Source: Prochlorococcus sp. AG-412-J13
GTDB lineage: Bacteria > Cyanobacteriota > Cyanobacteriia > PCC-6307 > Cyanobiaceae
Reading direction: 5' to 3'
Assembly: GCA_003214815.1 (NCBI GenBank)
Contig: QCLE01000002.1
Coordinates: 1-64,000 of the forward strand
Length of the DNA: 64,000 bases
In this document: positions 1-8,219 of the stretch, one piece after another
How the letters are laid out: each line of letters opens with the position of its first letter
Position numbering within the stretch: position 1 is the first letter of the stretch
Notes under the pieces: model-generated
Database searches by the model: none
What the model was told of the DNA's origin: nothing
What the model saw: only the letters and a program-made list of their open reading frames with translations
Position numbers and translations under genes: made by a program

Positions 1-38
1 AAAATACAAATAAAATATATCAAGATTACCTTTTATTT

Positions 39-428
39 ATGACAAATTTTGGAGCAGATACCCCTTTTATTCTTTTAGCGAAAATCACGGTAAAAGAAGA
101 TAAAGTTTCTGAGTATTTAGAACTTGCTGATAAAACAGATAAAGCCGTTGAGGCTGCTGAGCCAGGAATGCTACATCATACTTTTGATCAGGATCCAGAA
201 AATCCTCTGATCTTTGTGTGGTCTGAGGCTTATAAGAACGATGAAGCATTTATCGCTCACTTGGCTAATCCAGCAATTGGTGAATATTTACAAGAGCATC
301 CAAAACTTGCGGATGATTTTACTGTTGAAGTATATGGAACAGTTGGGGATAAGTGTCTTGAAGTAATGAAAGGAACTGGTGTTCCCTTTAAGGTTTTTCA
401 GACAAAATTAGGTTACAGCAGACTCTAA
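39..428 (+). CDS. ABM-domain (antibiotic biosynthesis monooxygenase-like) protein
   Basis: A 129-residue protein. Residues about 9-100 look like a ferredoxin-like dimeric alpha/beta-barrel of the ABM/quinol-monooxygenase (YgiN) type: an N-terminal beta strand (FILLAKITVKED), an acidic helix, the segment PGMLHHTFDQDPENP and the segment FVWSEAYKNDEAF. Such proteins either oxidise quinone-like aromatics without cofactors or are structural relatives of unknown role. The C-terminal part (about 100-129, PFKVFQTKLGYSRL) extends past the usual domain. Translation begins at the ATG at 39 with only an AT-rich leader visible upstream. An intrinsic terminator follows at 458-481. The fold assignment is fairly good; the substrate is unknown. 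Confidence 0.7.
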   Translation: MTNFGADTPFILLAKITVKEDKVSEYLELADKTDKAVEAAEPGMLHHTFDQDPENPLIFVWSEAYKNDEAFIAHLANPAIGEYLQEHPKLADDFTVEVYGTVGDKCLEVMKGTGVPFKVFQTKLGYSRL

Positions 429-457
429 TGAAATATGTTTGACAGTCGATCTACAAT

Positions 458-481
458 AAGGAGCAATTAGCTCCTTTTTTT
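458..481 (+). terminator. Intrinsic terminator directly abutting the next start codon
   Basis: AAGGAGC (458-464), loop AATTA, GCTCCTT (470-476) and a run of seven T (475-481). The stem has seven base pairs including two A-T. The T tract runs straight into the ATG at 482. The 5' arm also contains an AGGAG Shine-Dalgarno-like core, too far upstream (about 18 nt) to be ideally spaced for the gene at 482. Confidence 0.75.
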
Positions 482-766
482 ATGTCAATTGAAACAACTG
501 TTTTAGATTTCAAATTAAGCAATACTTTTGAGGAATATGAGGCACATATGAATGCTCCTGAACAACAGGCCATGTTTAAAGAGATGGGAGTAAAAACCTT
601 TTATATTGGCAAATCATTGGAAGACCCCAAAAGAGCAACCGTTATGTTTCAAGGACCAGTAAATACTTGTTACGACATCTTCGTTAACCCGGAAACTAAA
701 CCAATAGTTGAGGCGTCCGGTCATATTTATGAAGGGACAATAATTAATCGCTGGATTTCTGAATAA
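482..766 (+). CDS. DUF3764 family small protein
   Basis: A 94-residue soluble protein that I recognise as the small DUF3764 family, common in marine picocyanobacteria. Visible features are LDFKLSNTFEEYEAHMN near the start, GVKTFYIGKS in the middle and TVMFQGPVN followed by a charged C-terminus. The layout suggests a dimeric alpha/beta-barrel like the ABM protein upstream, with which it may share ancestry. No catalytic motif can be named. The ATG at 482 follows a terminator hairpin with no spacer, so it has either its own transcript starting inside the hairpin region or readthrough from the upstream gene. Confidence 0.65.
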   Translation: MSIETTVLDFKLSNTFEEYEAHMNAPEQQAMFKEMGVKTFYIGKSLEDPKRATVMFQGPVNTCYDIFVNPETKPIVEASGHIYEGTIINRWISE

Positions 767-816
767 TTTCTTTGTGCGATAGTGGTAATCTCACTGATAC
801 CAAGCTATCCCGCGAG

Positions 817-888
<72 letters not shown>

Positions 889-898
889 AATTTTAAAG

Positions 899-980
899 TG
901 GGCCGGGTTGGATTTGAACCAACGTAGGCAGAGCCAGCGGATTTACAGTCCGCCCCCTTTAACCACTCGGGCACCGACCC
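899..980 (-). tRNA. trnY: tRNA-Tyr (anticodon GUA)
   Basis: An 82-nt class II tRNA on the minus strand. The acceptor stem is GGGUCGG/CCGGCCC with discriminator A at 899. The anticodon stem GCGGA/UCCGC encloses CUGUAAA, giving anticodon GUA. A long variable arm (about CUGGCUCUGCCUACG region) and the T-arm GUUGG-UUCAAAU-CCAAC follow. CCA is not encoded. It is divergent from aroQ. Confidence 0.95.
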
Positions 981-1082
981 CCACTATTTGAACTTATCAG
1001 TTAATGGACACTTTGTGTGAAATTGTTTTGGTTTTTTTGTTTCTTTCTAGATAGCATTTGTAAAGAAAAGACTTTATTGATG

Positions 1083-1523
1083 ATGAATATTTTATTGATA
1101 AATGGACCAAATCTAAATCTTTTGGGGACTAGAGAACCTGAAATATACGGTAATAAAACATTGAGTGATATAGAAAAAGATTTAATTAAAGTTGCTAAAG
1201 AAAAAAGTATTAATCTTGAATGTTTTCAAAGTAATCACGAAGGAGAAATTGTAGATAAAATTCAGGAGTCTGTAAAAAGTATCCAAGGTATTCTTATAAA
1301 TGCTGGCGCTTTTACTCATACCTCGATTTCTATTCGTGATGCTTTAATTGGATCAAAAATTCCTTTTGTAGAGTTACATATTTCAAATATTTTTAGTAGA
1401 GAAGATTTTCGTAAAGAATCTTTTCTTACAGATAAAGCCATAGGAATTATTAGTGGATTTGGTATATCAAGTTATTCCTTAGCTCTTGAAGGAATCATTG
1501 GATATTTAATTAGTAAGGATTAA
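1083..1523 (+). CDS. aroQ: 3-dehydroquinate dehydratase, type II
   Basis: Catalyses dehydration of 3-dehydroquinate to 3-dehydroshikimate in aromatic amino-acid synthesis. Counted from the ATG at 1083 the protein has 146 residues, the usual length. Family signatures are NGPNLNLLG (7-15), the catalytic Tyr22 in [16 protein letters not shown] (73-81) and ELHISN (97-102) with the catalytic His99, followed by Arg106. An in-frame GTG at 1017 would add a hydrophobic 22-residue extension unrelated to the family; ATG codons at 1080 and 1083 fit the family start better. The stop abuts the start of miaE at 1524, so translation is probably coupled. Confidence 0.93.
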   Translation: MNILLINGPNLNLLGTREPEIYGNKTLSDIEKDLIKVAKEKSINLECFQSNHEGEIVDKIQESVKSIQGILINAGAFTHTSISIRDALIGSKIPFVELHISNIFSREDFRKESFLTDKAIGIISGFGISSYSLALEGIIGYLISKD

Positions 1524-2132
1524 ATGCTAGTCGATTTTAAAAGGCCCACTTCTCATATTAAATATTTATCGTCATTTACCTCAGATGAGTGGATCAAACT
1601 CGCATTATCTAATCCAATTGATATTCTTATTGACCATGCTCATTGTGAAAGAAAAGCAGCAGGAGTAGCTATTCAATTGATGTTTAGATATCCATCAGAA
1701 CCAAATCTGGCAGAAGTTCTAAGTCCAATAGCGAGAGAGGAATTAGAGCATTTTGAAAAAATACTTTATTTTTTAAAGGATCTTGGACATTCTCTTGAGT
1801 CCTTAAAACCGCCTCCATATGGAGCTGAATTGTCTAAGAATATAAGAAAGGAAGAGCCCAATAGAATGCTTGATAGTTTCTTAATAGCAGGACTTATTGA
1901 AGCAAGAAGTCATGAAAGATTAAGCTTGCTTGCGCTGAATTCTGAAGATAAATTGTTTAAATCCCTTTATGAGTCTCTGCTTGAGAGTGAGGCAAGACAT
2001 TTTGGAGTTTACTGGAAACTAGCGCAAACTAAATTCTCTAAAAATCAAACTTTCAAAAGGTTAGAGGAATTGTCTGAAATTGAGTCATCAATACTAGCTG
2101 AAACTTTTGTATTGCCAAGGGTACATAGCTAA
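1524..2132 (+). CDS. miaE: tRNA-(2-methylthio-N6-isopentenyladenosine-37) hydroxylase
   Basis: A ferritin-like diiron monooxygenase that hydroxylates the isopentenyl group of ms2i6A37 in tRNA. The 202-residue protein carries the expected carboxylate/histidine ligand pairs: Glu42 in HCERKA, E73xxH76 in EELEHF, Glu126 in IEARSHER and E156xxH159 in ESEARHF. Length is normal. It starts directly after the aroQ stop. The downstream cobI reading frame could extend back into it through a TTG, but that overlap is unlikely to be used. Confidence 0.88.
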   Translation: MLVDFKRPTSHIKYLSSFTSDEWIKLALSNPIDILIDHAHCERKAAGVAIQLMFRYPSEPNLAEVLSPIAREELEHFEKILYFLKDLGHSLESLKPPPYGAELSKNIRKEEPNRMLDSFLIAGLIEARSHERLSLLALNSEDKLFKSLYESLLESEARHFGVYWKLAQTKFSKNQTFKRLEELSEIESSILAETFVLPRVHS

Positions 2133-2148
2133 AGTTAATAAAATAAAA

Positions 2149-2904
2149 ATGATAATAAACAAGTTCTTAAGTTTACTTAATCGATATAAAACTCATGTAC
2201 CAACATTCACCATCGTTGGTGTAGGCCCTGGAGATCCTTCGCTTTTAACAATTGCTGCTGTGGATGCAATAAAAAAAGCGAAAGTTATAGTTTTTCCAAT
2301 ATCAGATGATAAAAAAAAGAGTTTCGCTTCAGAAATAGTCAAGAAATACACCAAATTTAAAAAAAATATACCTATCATCTTTCCAATGGCTAGGAAGGAT
2401 TTTGATCCTGATGAAATATGGTCTAACGCAGTAGAAAAAATTGTGAAATTTATAAAAAATGGTGAATCAGTTGTTTTACTTTGTCTAGGAGATACCTCAA
2501 TATTTGCAAGTTCTTCTAATATTTTGAGGATAATAAAGCATAATTATCCAGAAATTATGACCAAAACCATACCCGGTATTTCTTCTCTGTCAGCAACAGC
2601 AGCTTTGAATGATTTTGATTTAGTTAAAAAAGGTGAGACATTGATCATCAAAGAATGTCCTTCATCAGAATCTGAATTGACAACCCTAATTAGGGAAAGT
2701 AAGGCAAATAAAACGGTATTGGCCATTATGAAAGTTGGCAAAAGATGGAATCTAGTCAGGGAAATTTTAAAAAAAGAGGATATCATCAAAACAACATTAA
2801 TAGCTTTAAGTGTTGGGATGCCTGATCAAATTATTCAATATGCATCACAATATAAAAAGGAATTTATGCCTTATTTTTCTTTGATTTTGATTAGGTTCGA
2901 TTAA
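2149..2904 (+). CDS. cobI: Precorrin-2 C20-methyltransferase
   Basis: A tetrapyrrole methyltransferase acting early in corrin (B12-type cofactor) synthesis, using S-adenosylmethionine. Seen: the N-terminal signature GVGPGDPSLLTIAAVDAI, a GDTSIFASS segment equivalent to the SAM-binding GDP loop, and IPGISSLSA near the middle. I take the ATG at 2149 (251 residues); an upstream TTG at 2107 would overlap miaE by 26 bp and add an atypical segment. The stop overlaps the next ATG (TAATG at 2902-2906). A cobT-type gene lies at 49429 in this window, consistent with a cobamide-making cyanobacterium. Confidence 0.88.
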   Translation: MIINKFLSLLNRYKTHVPTFTIVGVGPGDPSLLTIAAVDAIKKAKVIVFPISDDKKKSFASEIVKKYTKFKKNIPIIFPMARKDFDPDEIWSNAVEKIVKFIKNGESVVLLCLGDTSIFASSSNILRIIKHNYPEIMTKTIPGISSLSATAALNDFDLVKKGETLIIKECPSSESELTTLIRESKANKTVLAIMKVGKRWNLVREILKKEDIIKTTLIALSVGMPDQIIQYASQYKKEFMPYFSLILIRFD

Positions 2905-3389
2905 TGTATAAAAAAGAAAATTTAGTTGAAAATCAATTTACATGGCCAATATGTAAGGATCTATTATTTCTTGTTCTCGAAGATAGGGTTAGTGATGTTT
3001 TTGTTTGTGAATTGGTTTGGGAAAGACTTTTTTATACTAGAGAAACAACTTTAAATAATTGGGTTTCTAGCGCATTAACTCCTTCTTATTGGTCTGAAAA
3101 ATTTGAAAAAGCTCCTCAAATCATTTCAGAGCGACCAGCCTCAGTACATTTGACTCGATCAATTCCAAAAGACTATAAACAGGGATTGAAAAATTTTCTT
3201 AATTTTAAAGGTTATAAGATTAATGAACTCTATCCAAGAAGAACTAGAAGAGCTACGGCAGTAAATTGGCTGATTTATTGGGCGATTGAAAATGATTGTT
3301 TTTCGAAAGATAATGGATTAATGCCAAGTCTTAGTTCACCACCTGTTAATCCAGTTAAAGGACATTTTGGCGATCCAGAAATTAAATAA
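2904..3389 (+). CDS. DUF1823 family protein
   Basis: A 161-residue soluble protein I recognise as the cyanobacterial/plastid-lineage DUF1823 family. Conserved-looking pieces are LVLEDRVSDVFVCELVWERL (about 24-43), a Trp-rich WVSSALTPSYWSEKF segment, and RRTRRATAVNWLIYW (about 112-126). No catalytic motif or membrane segment is visible. It overlaps the cobI stop codon, which suggests translational coupling, although no functional link to cobamides is known to me. Confidence 0.7.
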   Translation: MYKKENLVENQFTWPICKDLLFLVLEDRVSDVFVCELVWERLFYTRETTLNNWVSSALTPSYWSEKFEKAPQIISERPASVHLTRSIPKDYKQGLKNFLNFKGYKINELYPRRTRRATAVNWLIYWAIENDCFSKDNGLMPSLSSPPVNPVKGHFGDPEIK

Positions 3390-3463
3390 GTTTTTTTGAA
3401 TAAGGTAAATGATTCTATTAAAGGTATAGTTGTAATGGATACTACTTTCTTTGGAGAGAAGAA

Positions 3464-4837
3464 TTGATTCTTCCTACAATAGCAATTATCGGAAGACCTA
3501 ACGTTGGTAAATCCACCTTAGTTAATCGTCTTTGCCAAAGTAATGATGCAATAGTATTTGATAAACCTGGTGTTACAAGAGATAGAACTTATCAAAACGC
3601 TTCATGGGGAGGTAAGGAATTTCAAATAGTTGATACTGGGGGTTTAGTTTTTGATGATGATAGTGAATTTCTCCCAGAGATAAGGACACAAGTTTTCTTG
3701 GCTTTAGAAGAGGCTTCACTCGCATTACTGGTGGTAGATGGTAATCAAGGCATTACTGATGGTGATTTATCAATAGCAAAATGGTTAAGAAACTCAAGCT
3801 GCAAAACAATTGTTGCTGTTAATAAATGCGAATCGACTACTCTTGGAATATCCTTAGCTTCAGAGTTTTGGAAATTAGGATTGGGCGAACCTAACCCTGT
3901 TTCGGCTATTCATGGTTCAGGTACTGGAGATCTTTTAGATATCGTTATTGGCGAACTTCCTGAAAATAATATCCAGGATGATGAAGAAAAGATAATGATG
4001 TCAATAATTGGTAGGCCTAATGTTGGTAAATCAAGTTTGTTAAATTCAATCTGTGGAGAAGAAAGAGCAATAGTTAGTGATATTAGTGGTACGACAACTG
4101 ATTCAATAGATACGCTTATTAAAAAAGGTGCTAATCATTGGAAAATTATTGATACTGCAGGGATTAGAAGAAAGAAAAATGTTAAATATGGCACTGAGTT
4201 CTTTGGTATTAATAGGGCTTTTAAATCTATAGAGAGAAGTGATGTTTGTGTTTTAGTTATAGATGCTATAGATGGAGTAACTGATCAAGACCAGAAGCTG
4301 GCTGGGCGCATAGAAGAACAAGGCAGAGCTTGTATAATTGTTGTTAATAAATGGGATCTTGTAGAAAAAAATAGTTCAACAATTTATCAAGTAGAAAGAG
4401 AACTTAGATCTAAACTCTATTTTTTACATTGGTCAAAAATGATTTTTATTTCTGCCCTAACTGGTCAAAGGGTTGATAATATTTTTGAGCATGCTCTTAA
4501 TGCTGTAAATCAGCATAGAAGAAGAGTTACAACCTCTGTAGTTAATGAAGTGCTTAAAGAATCAATCAGTTGGAAAAGTCCTCCAACGAAGAGAAGCGGT
4601 AAGCAAGGTAGGCTTTATTACGGTACTCAAGTAAAGAACAAACCTCCCACTTTTACTCTTTTTGTAAATGACCCTAAATTATTCGGAATAACTTATAGAA
4701 GATATATTGAAAAACAAATTAGAGTAAATTTAGGCTTTGAAGGCACACCCCTCATTTTACTTTGGAGAGGAAAACAGCAAAGAGCTTTAAATAAAGAAGT
4801 AGAAAGGGAAAATATTGAGTTAATTCAAAAAGATTAA
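3464..4837 (+). CDS. der: Ribosome-assembly GTPase Der (EngA)
   Basis: An essential GTPase for 50S subunit maturation. Two G domains in tandem are visible: GRPNVGKS at 10-17 and at 183-190, DTGG at 57-60 and DTAG at 230-233. The G4 motif of the first domain reads NKCE rather than NKxD; the second is NKWD. A KH-like C-terminal domain follows (about 355-450). The length of 457 residues is normal. The start is a TTG at 3464 preceded by GGAG at 3453-3456. The stop overlaps the ATG of the EcfT-like gene at 4837. Confidence 0.95.
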   Translation: MILPTIAIIGRPNVGKSTLVNRLCQSNDAIVFDKPGVTRDRTYQNASWGGKEFQIVDTGGLVFDDDSEFLPEIRTQVFLALEEASLALLVVDGNQGITDGDLSIAKWLRNSSCKTIVAVNKCESTTLGISLASEFWKLGLGEPNPVSAIHGSGTGDLLDIVIGELPENNIQDDEEKIMMSIIGRPNVGKSSLLNSICGEERAIVSDISGTTTDSIDTLIKKGANHWKIIDTAGIRRKKNVKYGTEFFGINRAFKSIERSDVCVLVIDAIDGVTDQDQKLAGRIEEQGRACIIVVNKWDLVEKNSSTIYQVERELRSKLYFLHWSKMIFISALTGQRVDNIFEHALNAVNQHRRRVTTSVVNEVLKESISWKSPPTKRSGKQGRLYYGTQVKNKPPTFTLFVNDPKLFGITYRRYIEKQIRVNLGFEGTPLILLWRGKQQRALNKEVERENIELIQKD

Positions 4838-5751
4838 TGAATTTACTAACCAAATTTTCTGTTGGTCAATACGTTTATGGCAATAGAAGTTGGCTTAGAA
4901 TTATAGATAGTAGATTAAAAATAATTATTGTAATGATATTTTTAATCACTCCAATTTGGGCAGGTCCAATATGGAGATTGAGTTTAGTTGGTTTTTTACT
5001 ATTAATTACTTTTTTAAGTTTATTGCCATCTAGAGTATGGTGGCGATCATTATTTTTCCTATCATGTTTATCGCTATTAATTGGATGTATATCAATACTT
5101 GCTTCTTCTGATATTCAATCTCTCGATGGTTACTTAAGAAATCCCAACGAGTTGCAAGTAGTACTGGAAAGCTATAAAGAATGGAATATTTTACAAATTC
5201 CTTCGCAAAAGATATGGTTTATAAATTTTGGTCCCTATAACTTATCAAGAAAAGCCTTTGAACTAGGAATAAAAACCTCCACTTTAATATTTACCGTTAT
5301 TCATAGTGTAAATTTGATGCTTTTAACCACATTGCAAGAAGACATTGTATGGGGATTAAGTTGGTTTATGTATCCATTACGAAAGATTGGATTGCCAATT
5401 AGTAAGTGGTTTTTTCAGTTATTAATTGCATTACGTTTTATTCCTCTAGTGCAGGAAGAATTTCAAAATATAATTAAATCAGTGTCAGTTAGATCAATAA
5501 ATTTTCGAAATTTAGGATTAAAGAAATCCTTTAATGTTTTTTTAATCTTAGTAGAAAGGTTATTTCAAAATATATTTCTGAGAATTGATCATGGCGCAGA
5601 TTCATTACTCTCAAAGAAAAAAATTATTATAAAAACCAATAGACTTAGAACTCTTCATCCTTCGAAATCTTGCAATGTAATTGTTAATACATTGTCGATT
5701 TGTTTTATTTGCATAGCAATTTTTCTTAGAAAACTGTATGGTGCATTATAA
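4837..5751 (+). CDS. EcfT/CbiQ-family energy-coupling membrane protein
   Basis: A 304-residue integral membrane protein with several hydrophobic helices (about 28-44, 49-64, 70-90, 145-165, 185-200 and 280-300). The cytoplasmic coupling region between the last helices (QNIIKSVSVRSINFRNLG and RIDHGADSLLSKKK) corresponds to the two X-Arg-X coupling motifs of EcfT, which contact ECF-type ABC ATPases. It is the transmembrane partner of vitamin/metal ECF transporters. No ATPase or S-component is adjacent, so partners are encoded elsewhere and the substrate is unknown. It is translationally coupled to der and followed closely by pipX. Confidence 0.78.
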   Translation: MNLLTKFSVGQYVYGNRSWLRIIDSRLKIIIVMIFLITPIWAGPIWRLSLVGFLLLITFLSLLPSRVWWRSLFFLSCLSLLIGCISILASSDIQSLDGYLRNPNELQVVLESYKEWNILQIPSQKIWFINFGPYNLSRKAFELGIKTSTLIFTVIHSVNLMLLTTLQEDIVWGLSWFMYPLRKIGLPISKWFFQLLIALRFIPLVQEEFQNIIKSVSVRSINFRNLGLKKSFNVFLILVERLFQNIFLRIDHGADSLLSKKKIIIKTNRLRTLHPSKSCNVIVNTLSICFICIAIFLRKLYGAL

Positions 5752-5769
5752 ATAATACAATATTTAAGT

Positions 5770-6036
5770 TTGAGTTCTGAGCGTTATTTAAACCATCCAA
5801 CATTTGGGATGTTGTACCAAGTTTCTCCTGGAAATGATGGGAGAGATATTTATGCGACTTTATATGCTCAAAAAATGTTTTTTTTGGTAGAAGTTAGACA
5901 GAGGGAAGTTTTTTTTGAAGTTATACCTTATTTAGATGCCCGTAATCAGGCGGAATTAAACCTTCAAAAAGCTAGAAGAAAAGGCTCTGAAGAGCTGTCT
6001 AAATGGGAGAATTTATTTAAGCAAACATTCTTATAA
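5770..6036 (+). CDS. pipX: PII-interacting protein X
   Basis: A small co-activator of the nitrogen regulator NtcA that is sequestered by PII when 2-oxoglutarate is low. The 88-residue length and the N-terminal Tudor-like domain (ERYLNHPTFGMLYQV through LYAQKMFFLVEV) followed by two C-terminal helices (about 55-88) match the family. It starts at a TTG. It is followed 3 bp later by pipY, the conserved cyanobacterial pipXY pair, which strengthens the call. Confidence 0.92.
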   Translation: MSSERYLNHPTFGMLYQVSPGNDGRDIYATLYAQKMFFLVEVRQREVFFEVIPYLDARNQAELNLQKARRKGSEELSKWENLFKQTFL

Positions 6037-6039
6037 AAG

Positions 6040-6675
6040 GTGAACCCTGAAAATTATTTAAAAATTAAAAATAAAATCCCATCAAATGTAAATATTCTTG
6101 CGGTAAGTAAAGGATTTAAAAGTCAAGAAATCAAGACTATTCAAAATATAGGTCAGAATGATTTTGGTGAAAGTAAATTTCAAGAGGCGTTTGAAAAACA
6201 ATTAATCTTAAAAGACTTTAAACAATTAAATTGGCACTTTATTGGAAGAATACAAAGTAATAAAATAAGAAAGATAGTACAAAATTTTAAATACATTCAT
6301 TCAGTAGATTCATTTGAAAAGTTGCAAAAGATTTCTAATATTTCACGTGAAGAGAAGAAAAATCCAGTAATAATGTTGCAGGTTAAGTTGAGTGATGACC
6401 CTTCAAAAGGAGGCTTTAATCCTGAATTTTTAATATTTAAATGGAGAGAAATTCAAAAGTTGCAAAATATTTCATTAATTGGTTTGATGACTATCAATCC
6501 TAAAGGACTTAGCTCTAAAGAAAATTCAGGATTGTTCAAAAAATGTCGTGCTCTCGCTGATTCACTGCAACTACCAGATTGTTCCATGGGGATGTCAGGT
6601 GATTGGAAGGAAGCTATTGACTCTGGATCAACTTGGTTAAGATTAGGATCATTGATTTTTGGAGGCAGATCCTAA
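6040..6675 (+). CDS. pipY: PLP homeostasis protein PipY (YggS family)
   Basis: A fold-type III PLP-binding protein without known catalytic activity, involved in vitamin B6 and amino/keto-acid balance. Signatures: AVSKGF with the PLP lysine at position 24, FGESKFQEA, HFIGRIQSNK, GLMTI and the phosphate-binding end MGMSGDWKEAIDSGST followed by RLGSLIFG. The 211 residues are slightly short for the family. The start is a GTG at 6040, 3 bp after pipX, with which it is known to be cotranscribed and functionally linked. Confidence 0.92.
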   Translation: MNPENYLKIKNKIPSNVNILAVSKGFKSQEIKTIQNIGQNDFGESKFQEAFEKQLILKDFKQLNWHFIGRIQSNKIRKIVQNFKYIHSVDSFEKLQKISNISREEKKNPVIMLQVKLSDDPSKGGFNPEFLIFKWREIQKLQNISLIGLMTINPKGLSSKENSGLFKKCRALADSLQLPDCSMGMSGDWKEAIDSGSTWLRLGSLIFGGRS

Positions 6676-6752
6676 TTAGTTATTTTTTATAAAAATCTTA
6701 TATATAAACTTGCAGTAAAGTTCAACTAACGTTATTTAAGTATAGGTAGTTT

Positions 6753-6801
6753 ATTCATTTAAAAATGAATCTATTACTTAAGGTTCTTAAACCTTAGTAA
6801 T
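6753..6801 (+). repeat. Two adjacent palindromes in the sepF 5' region
   Basis: First palindrome 6753-6770: ATTCATTT, two-base spacer, AAATGAAT, eight perfect pairs. Second palindrome 6774-6800: TTACTTAAGGTT, short spacer, AACCTTAGTAA, eleven pairs with one unpaired T. They lie between pipY and sepF, 23 to 71 bp upstream of the GTG start. Neither is followed by a real T run, so plain termination of pipXY is only one possibility; operator sites or an mRNA leader structure are others. Confidence 0.6.
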
Positions 6802-6823
6802 CAATTTTAAGAGGATTTAAAAG

Positions 6824-7399
6824 GTGTCACTTATTTCTAGATTAAAGGCAGTAGTTGCAGGGGATGAGTATCTCGATGATGATTTTGATGAGTTAGATTA
6901 TGCGTCAGAGGATGAATTAAATGATATTAATACTTTCAAACAAAATCCAAGGAATGCAAATGCTCTTGCGAATTCAAACCCATTCGATTTTATGAATAAC
7001 AACAGATCATCAAAAGTGGTAGGTATGCCTGGAATTTCAAATTCATCCTCAGAAGTAAGCTTAATGGAACCAAGAAGTTTTGATGAGATGCCTCAAGCTA
7101 TACAAGCATTAAGAGAGAGAAAAACCGTAATTCTTAATTTAACTATGATGGATCCTGACCAAGCTCAAAGAGCGGTTGATTTTATTGCTGGGGGTACATA
7201 TGCAATTGATGGACATCAAGAGAGAGTCGGTGAAAGTATTTTTCTTTTTGCGCCAAGTTGTGTAAATGTAACTAGTTCTTCACCTGAAGAAGCTTCTCCT
7301 TCTTCTGTTCCGACAGAAAACACACCACAATATAGTTTGGGCAAAAATACTACTCCTGAACCAGCATGGGGTAATTCTAAATTAAGTGCTTATTCATGA
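6824..7399 (+). CDS. sepF: Cell division protein SepF
   Basis: An FtsZ-binding, membrane-anchoring division protein (Cdv2 in cyanobacteria). The N-terminal [13 protein letters not shown] is the amphipathic membrane helix, followed by an acidic linker ([11 protein letters not shown]) and a poorly conserved low-complexity stretch. The SepF core is at about 83-150 ([20 protein letters not shown], then [13 protein letters not shown]). The C-terminal tail is Ser/Pro-rich. It starts at a GTG with GAGG at 6811-6814. It follows pipXY and precedes proC, the usual cyanobacterial order. A pair of palindromes occupies its leader. Confidence 0.92.
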   Translation: MSLISRLKAVVAGDEYLDDDFDELDYASEDELNDINTFKQNPRNANALANSNPFDFMNNNRSSKVVGMPGISNSSSEVSLMEPRSFDEMPQAIQALRERKTVILNLTMMDPDQAQRAVDFIAGGTYAIDGHQERVGESIFLFAPSCVNVTSSSPEEASPSSVPTENTPQYSLGKNTTPEPAWGNSKLSAYS

Positions 7400-7406
7400 T
7401 TAATCT

Positions 7407-8219
7407 GTGACTGATAAAATTGCGATTATTGGTTTTGGAAATATTGCACGTGCTATAGTAAATCCTCTATTAGATAACAAATTAATTCTGCCAGAGAATG
7501 TTTTTTGTCTTGTAAATTCAGAAAAAAGTTTAGAAAATATAAAAAAAAATTATAAATATAATATAAACGTTTATAAATCAGGTTCTAAAGAGTCAAAAAT
7601 AATTGCGGATTGTCAATATAAACTTCTTTCGATAAAACCCCAACAATTTAATGAGATAAGTGAGGCCTATCATATAAAAAACAAGGACAATTTAATAGTT
7701 TCAATTCTTGCGGGGGTTTCAATAAGTAGACTTACTCAAAAGTTCCCCAATCATAAATGTGTGAGGGTGGTTACAAATATTCCAATAACTATTGGAAAAG
7801 GTTTAACAGGAATTTCTTGGGGAGAAGAAATTACAGAAGATCAGAAAAAATTTACAAAAAAATTATTTGAAAATACTAGTAAAATTTATGAATTTACTGA
7901 AGATTACCTTGATATATTTTTAGCCTTAACTTCATCAGGGCCTGCAATTATTGCTTTAATTATAGAGGCATTAAGTGATGGAGGATTGAGCGGTGGATTA
8001 TCAAAAATACTTTCAGAGGAACTCGTTATGGAAATGATAATAGGGACTACTAGTCTAATAAAAGAAAATAAACTAACTACTTCTGAGCTTAAAAATTTAG
8101 TAACTTCTCCAGGTGGAACAACTATTTCTGCTTTAAGAGTTTTAGAAAAAAAGAGTGTAAGGTCAGCATTAATTGAATCAATAGTTTCAGCCAGTAATAG
8201 AAGTAAAGAGTTTCGTTAG
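7407..8219 (+). CDS. proC: Pyrroline-5-carboxylate reductase
   Basis: Last step of proline synthesis, reducing pyrroline-5-carboxylate with NAD(P)H. The N-terminus has the Rossmann loop IIGFGNIARAIV. The C-terminal dimer domain carries TSSGPAIIALIIEALSDGG and SPGGTTISALRVLE, the family signature. The 270-residue length is normal. It starts at a GTG 7 bp after the sepF stop. Its stop codon overlaps the stop codon of the converging glycosyltransferase gene (8216-8219). Confidence 0.92.
   Translation: MTDKIAIIGFGNIARAIVNPLLDNKLILPENVFCLVNSEKSLENIKKNYKYNINVYKSGSKESKIIADCQYKLLSIKPQQFNEISEAYHIKNKDNLIVSILAGVSISRLTQKFPNHKCVRVVTNIPITIGKGLTGISWGEEITEDQKKFTKKLFENTSKIYEFTEDYLDIFLALTSSGPAIIALIIEALSDGGLSGGLSKILSEELVMEMIIGTTSLIKENKLTTSELKNLVTSPGGTTISALRVLEKKSVRSALIESIVSASNRSKEFR

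Noticed and set aside
1017-1082. N-terminal extension of aroQ from a GTG
   Set aside because: Type II dehydroquinases start at the NILLINGPN strand; the extension is hydrophobic and unrelated.
2107-2148. TTG start of cobI within miaE
   Set aside because: Atypical for the family; ATG at 2149 gives the normal length.
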